Below, piece after piece: positions 42,468 to 52,600 of a stretch of DNA of 60,000 nt (positions are counted from its first letter, which is position 1; every line of letters starts with the position of its first letter). The stretch is from NCBI GenBank assembly GCA_905221605.1, contig CAJNDS010002173.1, positions 188,001 through 248,000 of the forward strand, in the 5' to 3' direction. Source of the stretch: Symbiodinium natans. Its lineage: Eukaryota; Sar; Dinophyceae; Suessiales; Symbiodiniaceae. Under the pieces are notes generated by a model. The model was given only the letters and a program-made list of their open reading frames with translations. It made no database searches and was not told the origin of the DNA. Both the position numbers and the translations under genes were made by a program.

Positions 42468-42632
42468 AAAATGTGTATATGTATGTGCTACATGCCTATG
42501 TGTGTATGTGCATGTGTATGTATGTATGTATGTATGTATGCATGCATGCATGCATGCATGCATGCATGCATGTATGTGTATATATATATACACACACATG
42601 TGTGTGTGTGTGTGTGTGCGCGCGCGTAGGGT
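42415..42632. repeat. compound microsatellite (TA)n (TATG)n (CATG)n (GT)n
   Basis: TA units at 42433-42465, TATG units at 42515-42540, CATG units to 42572, then TA and GT units to 42630. Confidence 0.95.
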
Positions 42633-42939
42633 TCAGGCCGACAAAAGGCTGTGGCTTCAGGAGGGTTTAAAGTCTACGAGTCTACATGTACAAGTGGAAC
42701 ACAAAACGTTCACGAGAAGAGCAAACCGCCTGCGATTGGCGCAGTAAAGCTCTCAAGGAACGAATGACCCCATAACACCAGTGCATTTTGAATCATTTGG
42801 CATATGGCATTCGCTTCGCTGGCTTTATTTGTCGAGTGCGCGGGTTTAGGGAAAGTTTAGGGCTGCTGTTCGGCTCCCACCCATCATCTTTGTAAAAGCG
42901 ACTTAGCTGCCAAGGATCATAAACTGCAACCCTCAAGGT

Positions 42940-43203
42940 TTAGGGTGGCTTCGAATTCCCTAAGCAGCGAAACTCGAAACACAAACGACCCCAGTTCCCG
43001 ATCCCCACCTCACTGAGCGGGCCCGCTGCAGAGGATGTGAGCAATGCTGCTAGCACCTGGGTCTCTGGCTCGTGGCTTATGCTTTGACGCTTTGAGGCTA
43101 GGGGCTGGAGGGCTTCCTTACTCTTACTATATAGTACAATGTAATGGGAAGACTGCATCATGTTTATGACCACAAGAAGAAGAACAAAGGTGAGAAGAAG
43201 CAA
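42940..43203 (-). CDS. 87-codon frame with hydrophobic start
   Basis: MLLLTFVLLLVVINMMQ looks like a signal anchor, followed by SKEALQPLASKRQSISHEPE and TQVLAALLTSSAAGPLSEVG. Alternatively the T-rich start is an intron polypyrimidine tract and the exon begins after GATGCAG at SSHYIVLYSKSKEAL. A CCCTAAA array lies just upstream. Confidence 0.4.
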   Translation of the reverse strand: MLLLTFVLLLVVINMMQSSHYIVLYSKSKEALQPLASKRQSISHEPETQVLAALLTSSAAGPLSEVGIGNWGRLCFEFRCLGNSKPP

Positions 43204-43220
43204 AGCGTCCGCGTTCCACC

Positions 43221-43482
43221 TAAACCCTAAACCCTAAACCCTAAACCCTAAACCCTAAACCCTCAACCCTCAACCCTAAACCCTAAACCCTAAACCCTCA
43301 CCCCTCAACCCTCAACCCTAAACCCAGGCCAGGCCAAGCTGCTGCCAGGGACGCAATCAGCCCGGAGCTCCAAACTCGGCTTTTTCGGGCTTTGTCCAGG
43401 TCTCTCGGGTTTCGGGGATGGCTTGGGGTTAGGGTTTAGGGTTTAGGGTTGAGGGTTGAGGGTTCAGGGTTTAGGGTTTTGA
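43221..43482. repeat. two telomere-like arrays in opposite orientation
   Basis: CCCTAAA/CCCTCAA units at 43221-43326 and TTTAGGG/TTGAGGG units at 43428-43482, separated by about 100 bp of unique sequence that reads AKLLPGTQSARSSKLG on the plus strand. Confidence 0.85.
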
Positions 43483-43658
43483 TTCAGGGTGGAGCAGAGC
43501 AGGATGGAACTGACAAAGGGGGTTCGTGGCTTATTGTTGCTTAGGGTATGCCGCTCACCGTGTTTTTAAGGCCTGGGGCTACATCCTGCATTCGGAACTT
43601 TGATCCCTAACAGCTCGAAAAGCTCTGAAACCTCGAGCCGCCCTGACGGAGTTTAGGG

Positions 43659-43745
43659 TTGAGCCCTGAAGCGGGACCTCCAGTAGCCCTCAAGGAAGGT
43701 CGACTAAGTGACCTCTTCTTAGGCCCTCTCGTTGTTCGACCCCCG

Positions 43746-43779
<34 letters not shown>

Positions 43780-43961
43780 CCCCCCCTGAGGCCCTTGCCC
43801 AGAAGCTCGCCTCGCACCCACGGCTTTGGCAGGCGGGAGGCCTGGAGTCGCTGAAGGAAGTTTCAGGGCTCTTAGGTCTCAAGATCAGAGCCCCGGACGA
43901 AGTAACACGGAGGTCGGGAAGAATAGGCGCAGGCTGGAGCTGGGAGGAGTTGGTCACTTGA
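43659..43961 (+). CDS. 100-aa frame through a poly(C) run; exon from 43791
   Basis: A run of about 35-40 C reads as proline but may be a polypyrimidine tract before TGAG. The clear coding part is EALAQKLASHPRLWQAGGLE, SLKEVSGLLGLKIRAPDEVT and RRSGRIGAGWSWEELVT, then TGA. Strong codon bias. Unknown function. Confidence 0.45.
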
Positions 43962-44084
43962 GTCATGCAAGTCCGGACCTGGGCTCCTCTGCGTGGCGAA
44001 GTGGAGCCGGACCCTCACCCCCAAACCCGAAATTGAGCTGAGGGCTTGTAGGGCTTTAGGGCCTTGGGGGGTTACGAGGAAAGG

Positions 44085-44192
44085 GCAGGTGTTTGAGCCC
44101 TGTGCCTCCTTCGGCTTGGCCCTCGGCATCTCCAACACATTCCTGAGGCTGGATGACACGGCACAGCCTCAACGTCGCTGCCGGGGGCCCTG
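44085..44192 (+). CDS. exon-like island, unknown protein
   Basis: Reads VFEPCASFGLALGISNTFLR then LDDTAQPQRRCRGP, TGA. It overlaps a minus-strand alternative at 44272-44169 (GSRQESAAKVLLGVVPEMGW). Confidence 0.37.
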
Positions 44193-44726
44193 AAGAGCAT
44201 CCCACCCCATCTCTGGAACAACCCCCAGCAGCACTTTGGCCGCCGATTCCTGACGTGATCCTATTGAAAGTAGGCGCCCACGACAAGCCAAAAACAACAC
44301 TCCATTGCCGTGAGCTCCCGCACGCGGGCACGTGACGCAGAAGGAGGGCAAAGGCCTACGGCCCTGAGACTCAGGGTGTCCTGGCCAGGTAACCCTCAAC
44401 CCGCACGTAACGCTCCAGGAAGAAGGGATTCCACGGTGCTGCTGCGACCAAGACGCCAAAGCAGAGTGGCGAAGATGAGAGCGACGACTAAGTCCACGGA
44501 GAAGTGGCTCTGGCTCTGGACCTGAGATAGGCTACGAGTACGGGTTCAGTAGAGGGAGCTTTTTTGGGTCGTTTGGACAAGGGTTGTCCCCAGACTCGAA
44601 AAGCCGACCCCTCCCGCGTCGCCCCACAAAGCTGCGCCAAGCTCCGAGGAGCAGGGCTTTGCTCTCAGCTCTCAAAGCTTAGGCTTCTTGGGGAGGCCTC
44701 CGAGATTTCCATGCATAGTGTGACAG

Positions 44727-44873
44727 GCTGCCAACAGCGCCTTTCTGCTCTGGCGGACCCCTTTTGAGGCCCCGGGCGATGCGGATGCAGGCATGGCCAA
44801 CTCGGCCTGGAAGAGCCGAAGGGTGATAAAAAAAACTCTAATTGTGGCGAGCATTACTTTAACGTCTCCGTAG
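44727..44873 (+). CDS. exon-like island, possible last exon
   Basis: After GTGTGACAG, reads AANSAFLLWRTPFEAPGDAD, AGMANSAWKSRRVIKK and TLIVASITLTSP, then TAG. Biased codons in the first two thirds. Confidence 0.45.
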   Translation, partial: AANSAFLLWRTPFEAPGDADAGMANSAWKSRRVIKKTLIVASITLTSP

Positions 44874-45129
44874 TGTTTTTTCAACGTTGCTGATGCCATC
44901 GTTTGCCATCTGCTGAATTTATCGTTTGTCTTCGGGTTTTTGGCTATTCTGATGTTTATCCCTCCCCGAGTAGGAGCATTCACAGGGCAAGAGTTGATAC
45001 GAAGCTACTCCCAAGCTGGGACACTTCCGACACTTCTAGACCCAAAGGTTGGGATTTGAAAGCAAACAGCGATGACGCTTTAGCGTTGACACACTGCTTG
45101 CGGAATCAGCCCGCTAAAACCTCTTAAGA

Positions 45130-45627
45130 ACACGAAGCCGAACCCCGAAGCCGAACTCCCAGATTCGGCCCGGGGACCCCAGAGAAAGAGCTGCAACCAC
45201 ATTGGAGCGCCAAGCTCCTTAGGCTACTCGGGGGTCGGGGTTTAAGCGGAGCGGGGTTTGGGTCTTTACTTTACTTTTGGAAGGGGCTTGTGTGTGGTGC
45301 TTCGAGACTGTTCCCCACCCTCTTAGACTTTAAGTCAGCAATTCTCCATCCCCCATCCCCCAATGAATCCCCGCCCAGGGCTGAAATCACGACTGGATCC
45401 TACACTCCCAAACTACCCCCTCCCTTACTCAAGAAGGGTCGGAGTAATAGATGAAGATCAGGAAGAACGGCAACTGGTTGCCTCTTCGGGCGCCTTATGA
45501 TCAAATCTACCCATGACAGGCTTAGGGGTTAGTGCTTGTGGGGTCTTAAGGATTTCGGGCGTGTAGAGTTTAGGGCTCGTGTTTTCTTGTGAACTGAACG
45601 AACACGCTAAGCCTACAACTGACCTAC
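45130..45627. other. no recognised gene
   Basis: Unique sequence with a few telomere-like remnants near 45240 and 45520-45580. Probably intron. Confidence 0.35.
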
Positions 45628-45713
45628 CCGGTGCCACGGCACCGCGTGAAGCAGCGCGCAGAAGGCGAGCACAGTGCCATGCCCTGAGAACACCTCAGCA
45701 AAGCCAAAGAACC
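45628..45713 (-). CDS. exon-like island, membrane-helix-like
   Basis: Reads FGFAEVFSGHGTVLAFCALL then HAVPWHR and a canonical GTAGGT donor. All third positions in the last 19 codons are G or C except one. Hydrophobic, probably a transmembrane segment. May belong to the same minus-strand gene as 47903-47800. Confidence 0.5.
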
Positions 45714-46212
45714 CCAAACCCCCTCCCCAACCCAACTTCCGATGCCTGACACGCAGACATCTCTATACATCTCTGATCTCTGCACTGACCCTGGCTGTAG
45801 GGCTTTGATTAAGGAGTCTGGCAGCTGGAAGAGCCCGACCTCTGAACACTTCAGATCTTCAAGTAGGGGACATCATTCTCGAGGTAAGGCTTAGAAAGGG
45901 GGAGTACGGGATATTAGGATCCCGAAAGACGTAGAGGGCGGCAACCGAACAGTACATTCACTGCAAATATCGAAAGGCATGCATGCGTTGACAAGCTTGC
46001 GTGCCTTCCGACAGAGAGGTAAGACTCACACTCTCAATAAGCAACTTATCCCTAAAAACTCCTTAAAACTACACCGTTAACAAATCCAAGCCAGTGAACT
46101 GATCACCAGTGTTCAGGTCTGGAGGCGAGATCGTTGCATCCGCCGCCTCTGCAGCGGCTCTCTTTGTAAGGTTTGGGATTAGGACTTGAGGCGTTGCGCA
46201 AGGTCACACAAC

Positions 46213-46380
46213 CTACATATATATATATATATACATATATAGATAGATATAGATATAAATATAGATAGAGATATAGATATAGATAGAGATACATGTGTAT
46301 ATATATATATATACATGCGTGTGTGTGTATATATATATGTATATATATATGTATATATATATACATATATATATATAGGA
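46213..46380. repeat. (TA)n and (GATA)n microsatellites
   Basis: TA units at both ends and about ten diverged GATA/TAGA units between 46240 and 46290. Confidence 0.95.
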
Positions 46381-46822
46381 GTCAAGGCTTTGAGTCAATG
46401 ATTGCGGTTTAGATTGAATCCAAGGTTGGCAGCTGAGCTTATTTGAAGCTTCATGGGTGCTTGCAGACGGAGTTGCAGTCCGGCACCCGATATCGCACTA
46501 TAGAAACGACTGGAGCCCTAGAAGAAGAGCATTGATGATACTGCCTCTTCAATTTGATACCCATGTGATTTTCATTGTGGCTGTCACTTTTTGCCATTCA
46601 AATCACGAGCTACAATTCTTCCAGCGCCATGCCACCAGATCGCAAATGGCGCACTGCTTCTTGCCAATGTTCCTGCACGGAGTAGGACTCGTCATAGCGA
46701 TTGACCTCAACTTCTTTCCATCAGCAAACCCTAAAGCCTAAACCCTACAACCCTAAACCCGAAACCCAAGGGGCAGCCAACTCTGAGACCTCTCTGATTG
46801 TTTTGGAGCTCCAAGAAAGGCT

Positions 46823-47137
46823 GTGCTTGCAGGGGCGAGGGGAGGGGGGGCCAAGGTGAACCGGAGTGCAGACAGGGCTGGTACACCAAAGCAGTGGCCG
46901 GGGGGCGAAGCAGCCCGGCGTAGGAGATGGAAGTACCTCAAAGCGGGAGAAGGGTTCGGGGAGTTCAGGGTGCGAAGCAACCCAAGCCTCTCCTCAGCGT
47001 CCTCTTCAGTTCCCACTGTCCCACTTACCATACTTCCCAAGCTCCCACGGCCCCATGATTCCCAAGAACCCTACCGCGGAGTCATGTGGTCGTTTGACCC
47101 TCAACCAGCGAGGTGTGAAGCAACCGGATACCTCTAA
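46823..47137 (+). CDS. possible exon, unknown protein
   Basis: Reads AKVNRSADRAGTPKQWPGGE, AARRRRWKYLKAGEGFGEF and RVRSNPSLSSASSSVP. The minus strand is also open. Weak. Confidence 0.3.
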   Translation: MLAGARGGGAKVNRSADRAGTPKQWPGGEAARRRRWKYLKAGEGFGEFRVRSNPSLSSASSSVPTVPLTILPKLPRPHDSQEPYRGVMWSFDPQPARCEATGYL

Positions 47138-47474
47138 ACCCTAAAGTATCCAAAATGTCCAAACAGTTGTGGTCCAAGGCTCTGTGGAGCAGTAGCAGAG
47201 CACCCGCAACAGACGGCTGTATCCTTCCGAGCGTCAGTGGTCCAATCTCAGATCAAAGTTTAAATGACAATCCCAGTGCTGTGACAGACACAGCTTTACA
47301 CCAGCTTCTACTACCAACCCAAACCCAAGTACAAACACCAGCATAAAGACTAACACTAACACAAACACAATACCAAAGATAATTGTCCGGGCAGCTGATA
47401 AATAGGATGGGGGCCAGGGGAAGAGAGGGGATTCGAAATTTGGGTTTGGGGTGTAGGGTTTTGGGTTTTGGGGG

Positions 47475-47744
47475 CGTTAGGGCCGTTTCCCATAGAATGA
47501 TGCCATGATTCACGGCCGTTTCTTGGGCGACCACGAAGCCGGATGACAGTCTCTGCATTGGGGCTTGCATGGCACCGGTATCGTAGCTTGAGGGAGTTGA
47601 TACACACCCGAACATGTTCGGATCCTCAAAAAACCCCAGAAAGGGCCCTTTCTTGGGACGACGGTCGCCGAGCGACGCATGGATTTGCCCAGCTTCTGAA
47701 GCGCCGCAAGCACCTTTAGGGTGCTCAGGGTGCTTGGGGCTCAT
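47475..47744 (-). CDS. exon-like frame, unknown protein
   Basis: Reads SEAGQIHASLGDRRPKKGPF, EDPNMFGCVSTPSSYDTGAM and QRLSSGFVVAQETAVNHGII. The first part has an alternative frame (LAALQKLGKSMRRSATVVPR). Confidence 0.4.
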
Positions 47745-47799
47745 TGAGGTTCAGAATCTTCGGGATGCTGTGGGGACAGGCCAAGAAAACCCCCCCCCA

Positions 47800-47903
47800 A
47801 ACCCATAGCCCAGCTCGAGCATCTCAACCCATCCCACGATGGGCACTGGGACGCCGCCGCCAGGGGCCAGCAGGAACACGGCACCCGCCAGGAGAACGGC
47901 CTC
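47800..47903 (-). CDS. exon-like island with transmembrane segment
   Basis: Reads EAVLLAGAVFLLAPGGGVPV then PIVGWVEMLELGYG, G/C-ending codons throughout. A second minus frame (VEKAKYAKCLGPWGVVGRPF) is also open. Confidence 0.45.
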
Positions 47904-48267
47904 CCGACAACCCCCCAGGGCCCAAGGCACTTTGCATACTTGGCCTTTTCAACCATCCCCGCAGTTAGACATCAAGAAGGGCTCTCGAACTAAGCAACGG
48001 GGGGGCTTTAGGGTCTGGGGCTTAGGGTGCAGCGACGGAGGCTGAGGGTTGTTGGCTTCGGGCTTTGGTTGGGCCCCAGCAGTCCCTCGTCTAGACCCCT
48101 CGAGGCCTTCAATTTTTAGCCCTAAGTCCCTGAAGCCCTTACACCCCTCAACCACCGACATAGTCCCGTGCGAGGGGTTAGCTGGGGTGGATAGAAACAA
48201 AACGTACCAAGTCCCTAGTTTCAACCCTAAGCCCCCCTAAACCCGGCTAAACCCTAATCCCCCAAAC

Positions 48268-48343
48268 CAGTCGGTTCAACCAAGGCCCTGGCAACTTCGT
48301 CCGCATTGAGCTCCGGGAGCCGCGCGATGACCGCCGCGGCCGC
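48268..48343 (-). CDS. exon of the gene that received the LINE insertion
   Basis: Preceded by AAATGCAG and followed by CTG|GTTTGG. Reads AAAAVIARLPELNADEVARA then LVEPTG, an alpha-helical, strongly G/C-ending peptide. The 15-bp repeat flanking the LINE ends 5 bp upstream of this exon, so the element sits at the very end of the preceding intron (or in the exon if the splice site is not used). Confidence 0.5.
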
Positions 48344-48348
48344 CTGCA

Positions 48349-48363
48349 TTTGGCTTTGCGGTT
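48349..48363. repeat. putative target-site duplication, 3' side of LINE
   Basis: TTTGGCTTTGCGGTT, identical over 15 bp to 59464-59478. It adjoins the 3' tail of the element (GACTTTGACTTTGA on plus, i.e. TCAAAGTCAAAGTC in element sense). Confidence 0.65.
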
Positions 48364-48421
48364 GACTTTGACTTTGAGACGCAGCCAGCTTCGAGGTACA
48401 GCTAACTTTGCGTGCGCTACA

Positions 48422-48452
48422 TCCTACAAATAGGACGGCTCCTCTAAGGAGC
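48422..48452 (-). other. two adjacent hairpins in the LINE 3' UTR
   Basis: TCCTA-CAAA-TAGGA (48422-48435) and GCTCCT-CTA-AGGAGC (48438-48452) are perfect small stems close together, about 60-90 bp from the 3' end. 3' hairpins can be recognition signals for LINE reverse transcriptases. That role is inference. Confidence 0.4.
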
Positions 48453-48871
48453 AGTGTACACAGAAACAGCCCGCAAGCCCGGTGACTGTGGGGCACCATG
48501 TGAAACAAGTGAGAAGAGAAGAGGAGTGAGAGAGGAATGGAAAACTGTACAAGCTCTTACCCCTCGGGGCCTAGAGTGGTGTCGCTGGCACGTATAACAC
48601 ACAAGGAGGGCAACCTCGGTGTAGACGTGCTCACAAGCATTCTGTGGAAAAGAAAAGCATCTCCTGCGTCCTGCCAAGTGGGGGGAGTGATACTGTGACA
48701 ATGCTGCAGCTGTCAGTCTGAGAGGCACGATTGTCAAGGCACTGCATCGGCAGAAATTGGCAAAACACACCCTGTTTTCAGCCTGTCGGACCGCGGAGGA
48801 CAACCGCTCGTCACCCAGCGCATTGTTTGGATCAGATCCCCTACTCCTTATTCCCCTTGTTGAGGCAGCTC

Positions 48872-49648
48872 TTATGATGACGCCTTGCGAAGCAGGATGA
48901 CATAGCCTTGCTCGCCAGCAAGTTGACTGGCCCGCTGCTGGGTGCATATGATAATGTCTCGGGCGTCATCATGCAGCTGCCACTCCCCTTGGCCCACTCT
49001 CAGAAGAGTGGTGTAGTGTCCCGCCCTGGGTGTGTCGCCAACATGCAACACGCATGCTGTGAGCTCGTACGATACCAGCCCAATGGTGCAGTCGGACCGA
49101 GTGTAGCACGGCATCTGGACGCACTCTGTGTTTAGCAGATCATACCTGACAGCAAGGGCAGCTGGGTGTCCCGGCCTCGTGAATTTGGGAATGCGCAGGG
49201 CAAGTATTTCAGGGGCCTTACGCAAAGCATGTCGGTGTGCCTGAGTGTGCCACTTGTTGACAAGAGCCTGCAAGGTAGTCTCAGTCAGTGATGGGTACAA
49301 ACTGACGGGCTGCACAGTGCTTCCGAGATCAGTGACTTCTGCATGTGGCAGCGCGTGACGACGCGCCTGCCAATCCCCTTCGCATAGAGTGGCCAGCAGC
49401 TGCGGTGCCAGGAAGGCATAGAACTCAGCGGCATCATGTTGTGAGCGGATGTGTTTCCAGTATCTTAACAGTGGTCGTATTACTAGCGCAAGCTTACAGG
49501 GGTGGGACTGAGCAACTAGGGAGTTGCAAACCTCCCATAGTGGCTGTTGCTGAGGCGTAACATGAGCTCGGCTAGTCCATAGGCTGGCCAGTGTGACACT
49601 GTTCAAGTAACAAAGATTATGGGGGTTATGCAAGGGGATCTGGAGCGT
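48872..49648 (-). other. ubiquitin-specific protease (USP, C19-type) domain
   Basis: Cys box HNPHNLCYLNSVTLASLW with catalytic C3238 and the oxyanion Asn five residues before it (N3233). QHDAAEF box at 3295-3301 (canonical QQDAxEF). His box RAGHYTTLL with H3436, then EWQLHDDA with D3452/D3453. It ends in GYVILLRK, matching the usual 'AYxLFYxR' last strand. The domain is only about 255 residues, near the small end for USPs. It should cleave ubiquitin-like isopeptide bonds if folded. It is the last coding part of the LINE and has no ATG of its own in frame. Confidence 0.85.
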
Positions 49649-52600
49649 CGGGTACGCTTGAAATAGGGGAATTGAGTCAGGCGGCGTGTCCCTCACCAGC
49701 GACGGTCCATCAGGCCCATTTCTTGCTCGTACTGTGCCACCATTTTGGAGAGGCGCTGCGCCATCGGGCTGCGGCGTAGGCCCTCCGGCTTCAGGGCCGC
49801 GTCGATCATAGTGAGAGCTGGATGTCCGCAGAGACCCAAAAGGTGGCTGTGAACCAGGCTCTTTCGAAGGCTCACTTCTAAGAGCATCACTGTCTTGCGT
49901 TGCTTCTGCACGATTTCCCATTTCCGCAGGGAGTGAAAGCGAAGGACAAGAGTGGGGTCCTCGAGGCACTCGTGTAGGCCTTGAAGAAGCTGGAGCGTCT
50001 GTTCGGTAGTGACCTTGGCTCGAAACTGGTCCGGCACCATTTTCTGCAGGTCTGGGTCCCAACGCAACATGGTCCACTGTCCCTCCTTGTAGAGTCCCGT
50101 GTCCTGGGCCTTCGTCTGAAGTTCTTTGGTCTGTGTGAAGGTCTGCAGTCTGTCCTGCAGTTCTTTTACCAAACATCGCATCAAGAGTGAGCGCAGCGGG
50201 GTTTGCATCTCCGAGCGATTGGTGGGAGCGCTGGCCTCTGCCGATGGGGCGGTGCCATTCAAGTTGGTCGGTCTGCCAGGCTGATGTGCTGCATGCCATT
50301 GGTGGGATTTCTGGATCAGGTCGTCGAGGATGCTGCTTCCCGCTGTCCCTCCCAGGTGAAGAACAAAACCACGGTCGGCCCGTGTCATTTGCAGGGAATC
50401 CTCCTGCTGGAGCGAGAGCTTGGCTGTCATGGGATTGATCGCCGTGAGTGAGTCGGTGGGGTGAGGCTGGGCTCTCAGCTGACCCATCCCATACCCCCCG
50501 CGCTGTCCGAGCGGGTGTGGGGGTGTGAGCGGAAACTCCTCCGGTCCTCGCCGGCGCTTCGGCCCCGGTGTCTGAAACGACCCCTGTAGGATCTGCTGCG
50601 TGGGACGAAAATGGTCCCCCCATGTGTCCTCCAGCCCGTCGACGTAAGGTGAGTGATCGTACTCCATGGCTTGCATGACAGGGCAGGTGCACAGACTCAG
50701 GCTGTACTAGCAGTTGCAAAGCAACGACTTGAGTGATGACTGCACAAGCTGGAGTGTGTAGTAGGGGTTTGCGGACTGTTTGCTGGCACGCAAGGCAAGG
50801 TTGATGCGTAGGAGGAGTGAACAACGTAGCACCTTTCCGTTGCAAGGTCAATGTAAGTGCGCTGATGATTGACCAGATGTCCTCGTGGATGCGTCGCCAA
50901 TGTGCACGGAACCCCGCAGGACCTGCAATCCACTGGCCACAGAAAACGCAATGCTGCCGCACCCAAGTAGTGATTGTGGCGCAGGCGAAAACGCTGCCCC
51001 AAGCATTTGCATAGGGTTGTGTAAGGAAGGTATGGAGTTGAGGAAACTTCTTAAGTGCGATAGGTGTGGGGAAATGGTAGGTTTCAGTGGAAGACTGAGG
51101 GACATCCTTAGGGTCTAGGGTGATATCGGGAGTTTGCATGTCTCTCCACGCCTTCCTGAGGCCCTCGCACGCGAGCAGGCGGACGTGGTTTTCGAGGACC
51201 TGCCACTTCGGGAAGGCTACTTTACAATGCTTGCAAGTCGGGAGTCCATTTAGGCCGTGGTCTCTTGCCTTGAGAGTATGCGCAACTTGGGCCTCGCCAT
51301 GTTTTCGACGGAGATGGGTTTTCAGGCCTCGGTTGGAGGCAAACGATGCCCCGCACGTGGCACATTCAAAAGCAAGGACTTCAGGTTCTGGGGGAGAGAA
51401 TGAGTTAAGTTCCATAAAGGTGTTAAGTGAGGCCTGCAGGGATGCTTGTATGTGGGGATCTTGCAAGATTCCGTCCTCGGGCGGCGCGAGACACAGCTTC
51501 TGCAGTAGGTTGTTGCCACGTTCTTGCATGGTATCGTGGAACCACTGCACGCCAAGTCTAGCAAGGAGGTCTGTGGAGGACTCGTGAGTGATGTGGACAG
51601 GGCTTGCGCCAATGGCTCTGAGCTGCTTGATCAGGGCCGTGTAGAGTAGGTGACTTCCCTGCTTTGTGATGCCTGTGGTGTGTAGCGCATAGTAGAAAAT
51701 GGGCTCGATGCACGCTCGCCAGAGGCGGAGTCTTGTGGTTTGGGTGAGGTTGTGGTGGCCGTTGAGGATTTTCCGGAGTTGTTGGTAGCGACCCTGTGCT
51801 TTTCTGATGTTTCGTTTAAGGGTTGCGTCCTCAAAATTGTGGTATGCGATGACAATACCTAGGTAGGTCGCAGTGGTTTGGAGTGGGATGCGCGTAGGTG
51901 GCAGCTGTGGGCTATAAGGATGCGGTAGGACGAAGCATCGACCTTGCGCAGTTTTTGCGACATAATCCTTGACTGCCTTTTTGAGTGCCTTTCCTCGCAC
52001 CTCCAGCAGTGCGACGGATTTCTGTGCATTCACGCTGAGTCCAGCAGTGTCTAGTACTTCCAGTAGAATGCCAGCCTGTTTGATGGCCTGCTTGAAGGTG
52101 GGAACGTCGTGGAAAGTAAGTCCTAGGTGGTGGTCATCTGCGTAGAGGGTAATTCCCTGCGTTGCCTGTTCAGTCATATGTTGTTTGAGGATTTGCCATA
52201 TCCTGCCCGAGGCCAGTGACCAAAGCAGTGGTGAAAGCGGACAACCTTGGCGTATCCCGTTGGTGATACGCAGGGATGTGATGGCTTCGCCAGAATGCAA
52301 GTGATAGGTAGTGTGGCTTAGCAGGCTGAGCACTGCCGCGCAGAGCGGTTGTGGGACGTCTGCTGCTTGCAATGCCCTTTGGACGTGCCCCCACCGCAAG
52401 GAGTCAAAGGCCTTGGAGAGATCAAGGGTGATCTGCAGCGCGCCGTAGTTTTCCCCTTGTTTGGTGGGGCACACGCCACTGTGGCGCCTGTGAAGATTTT
52501 CCGTGAAGGCTTTTAAGCGCTCTCTGACTTGTCGGCAGTGGGCCAGAACTTTGGATATGGAGTGGTATATGTTGCGGTTTGGTACATAGGCAAACTGCGG

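Noticed and set aside
42186-42747. Frames of HACMHACM / YIYIYI repeats
   Set aside because: Microsatellite translation.
48444-48947. 167-codon minus frame downstream of the LINE stop
   Set aside because: Lies in the 3' UTR and overlaps the USP end in another frame; Cys/Arg/Ser-rich shadow composition.
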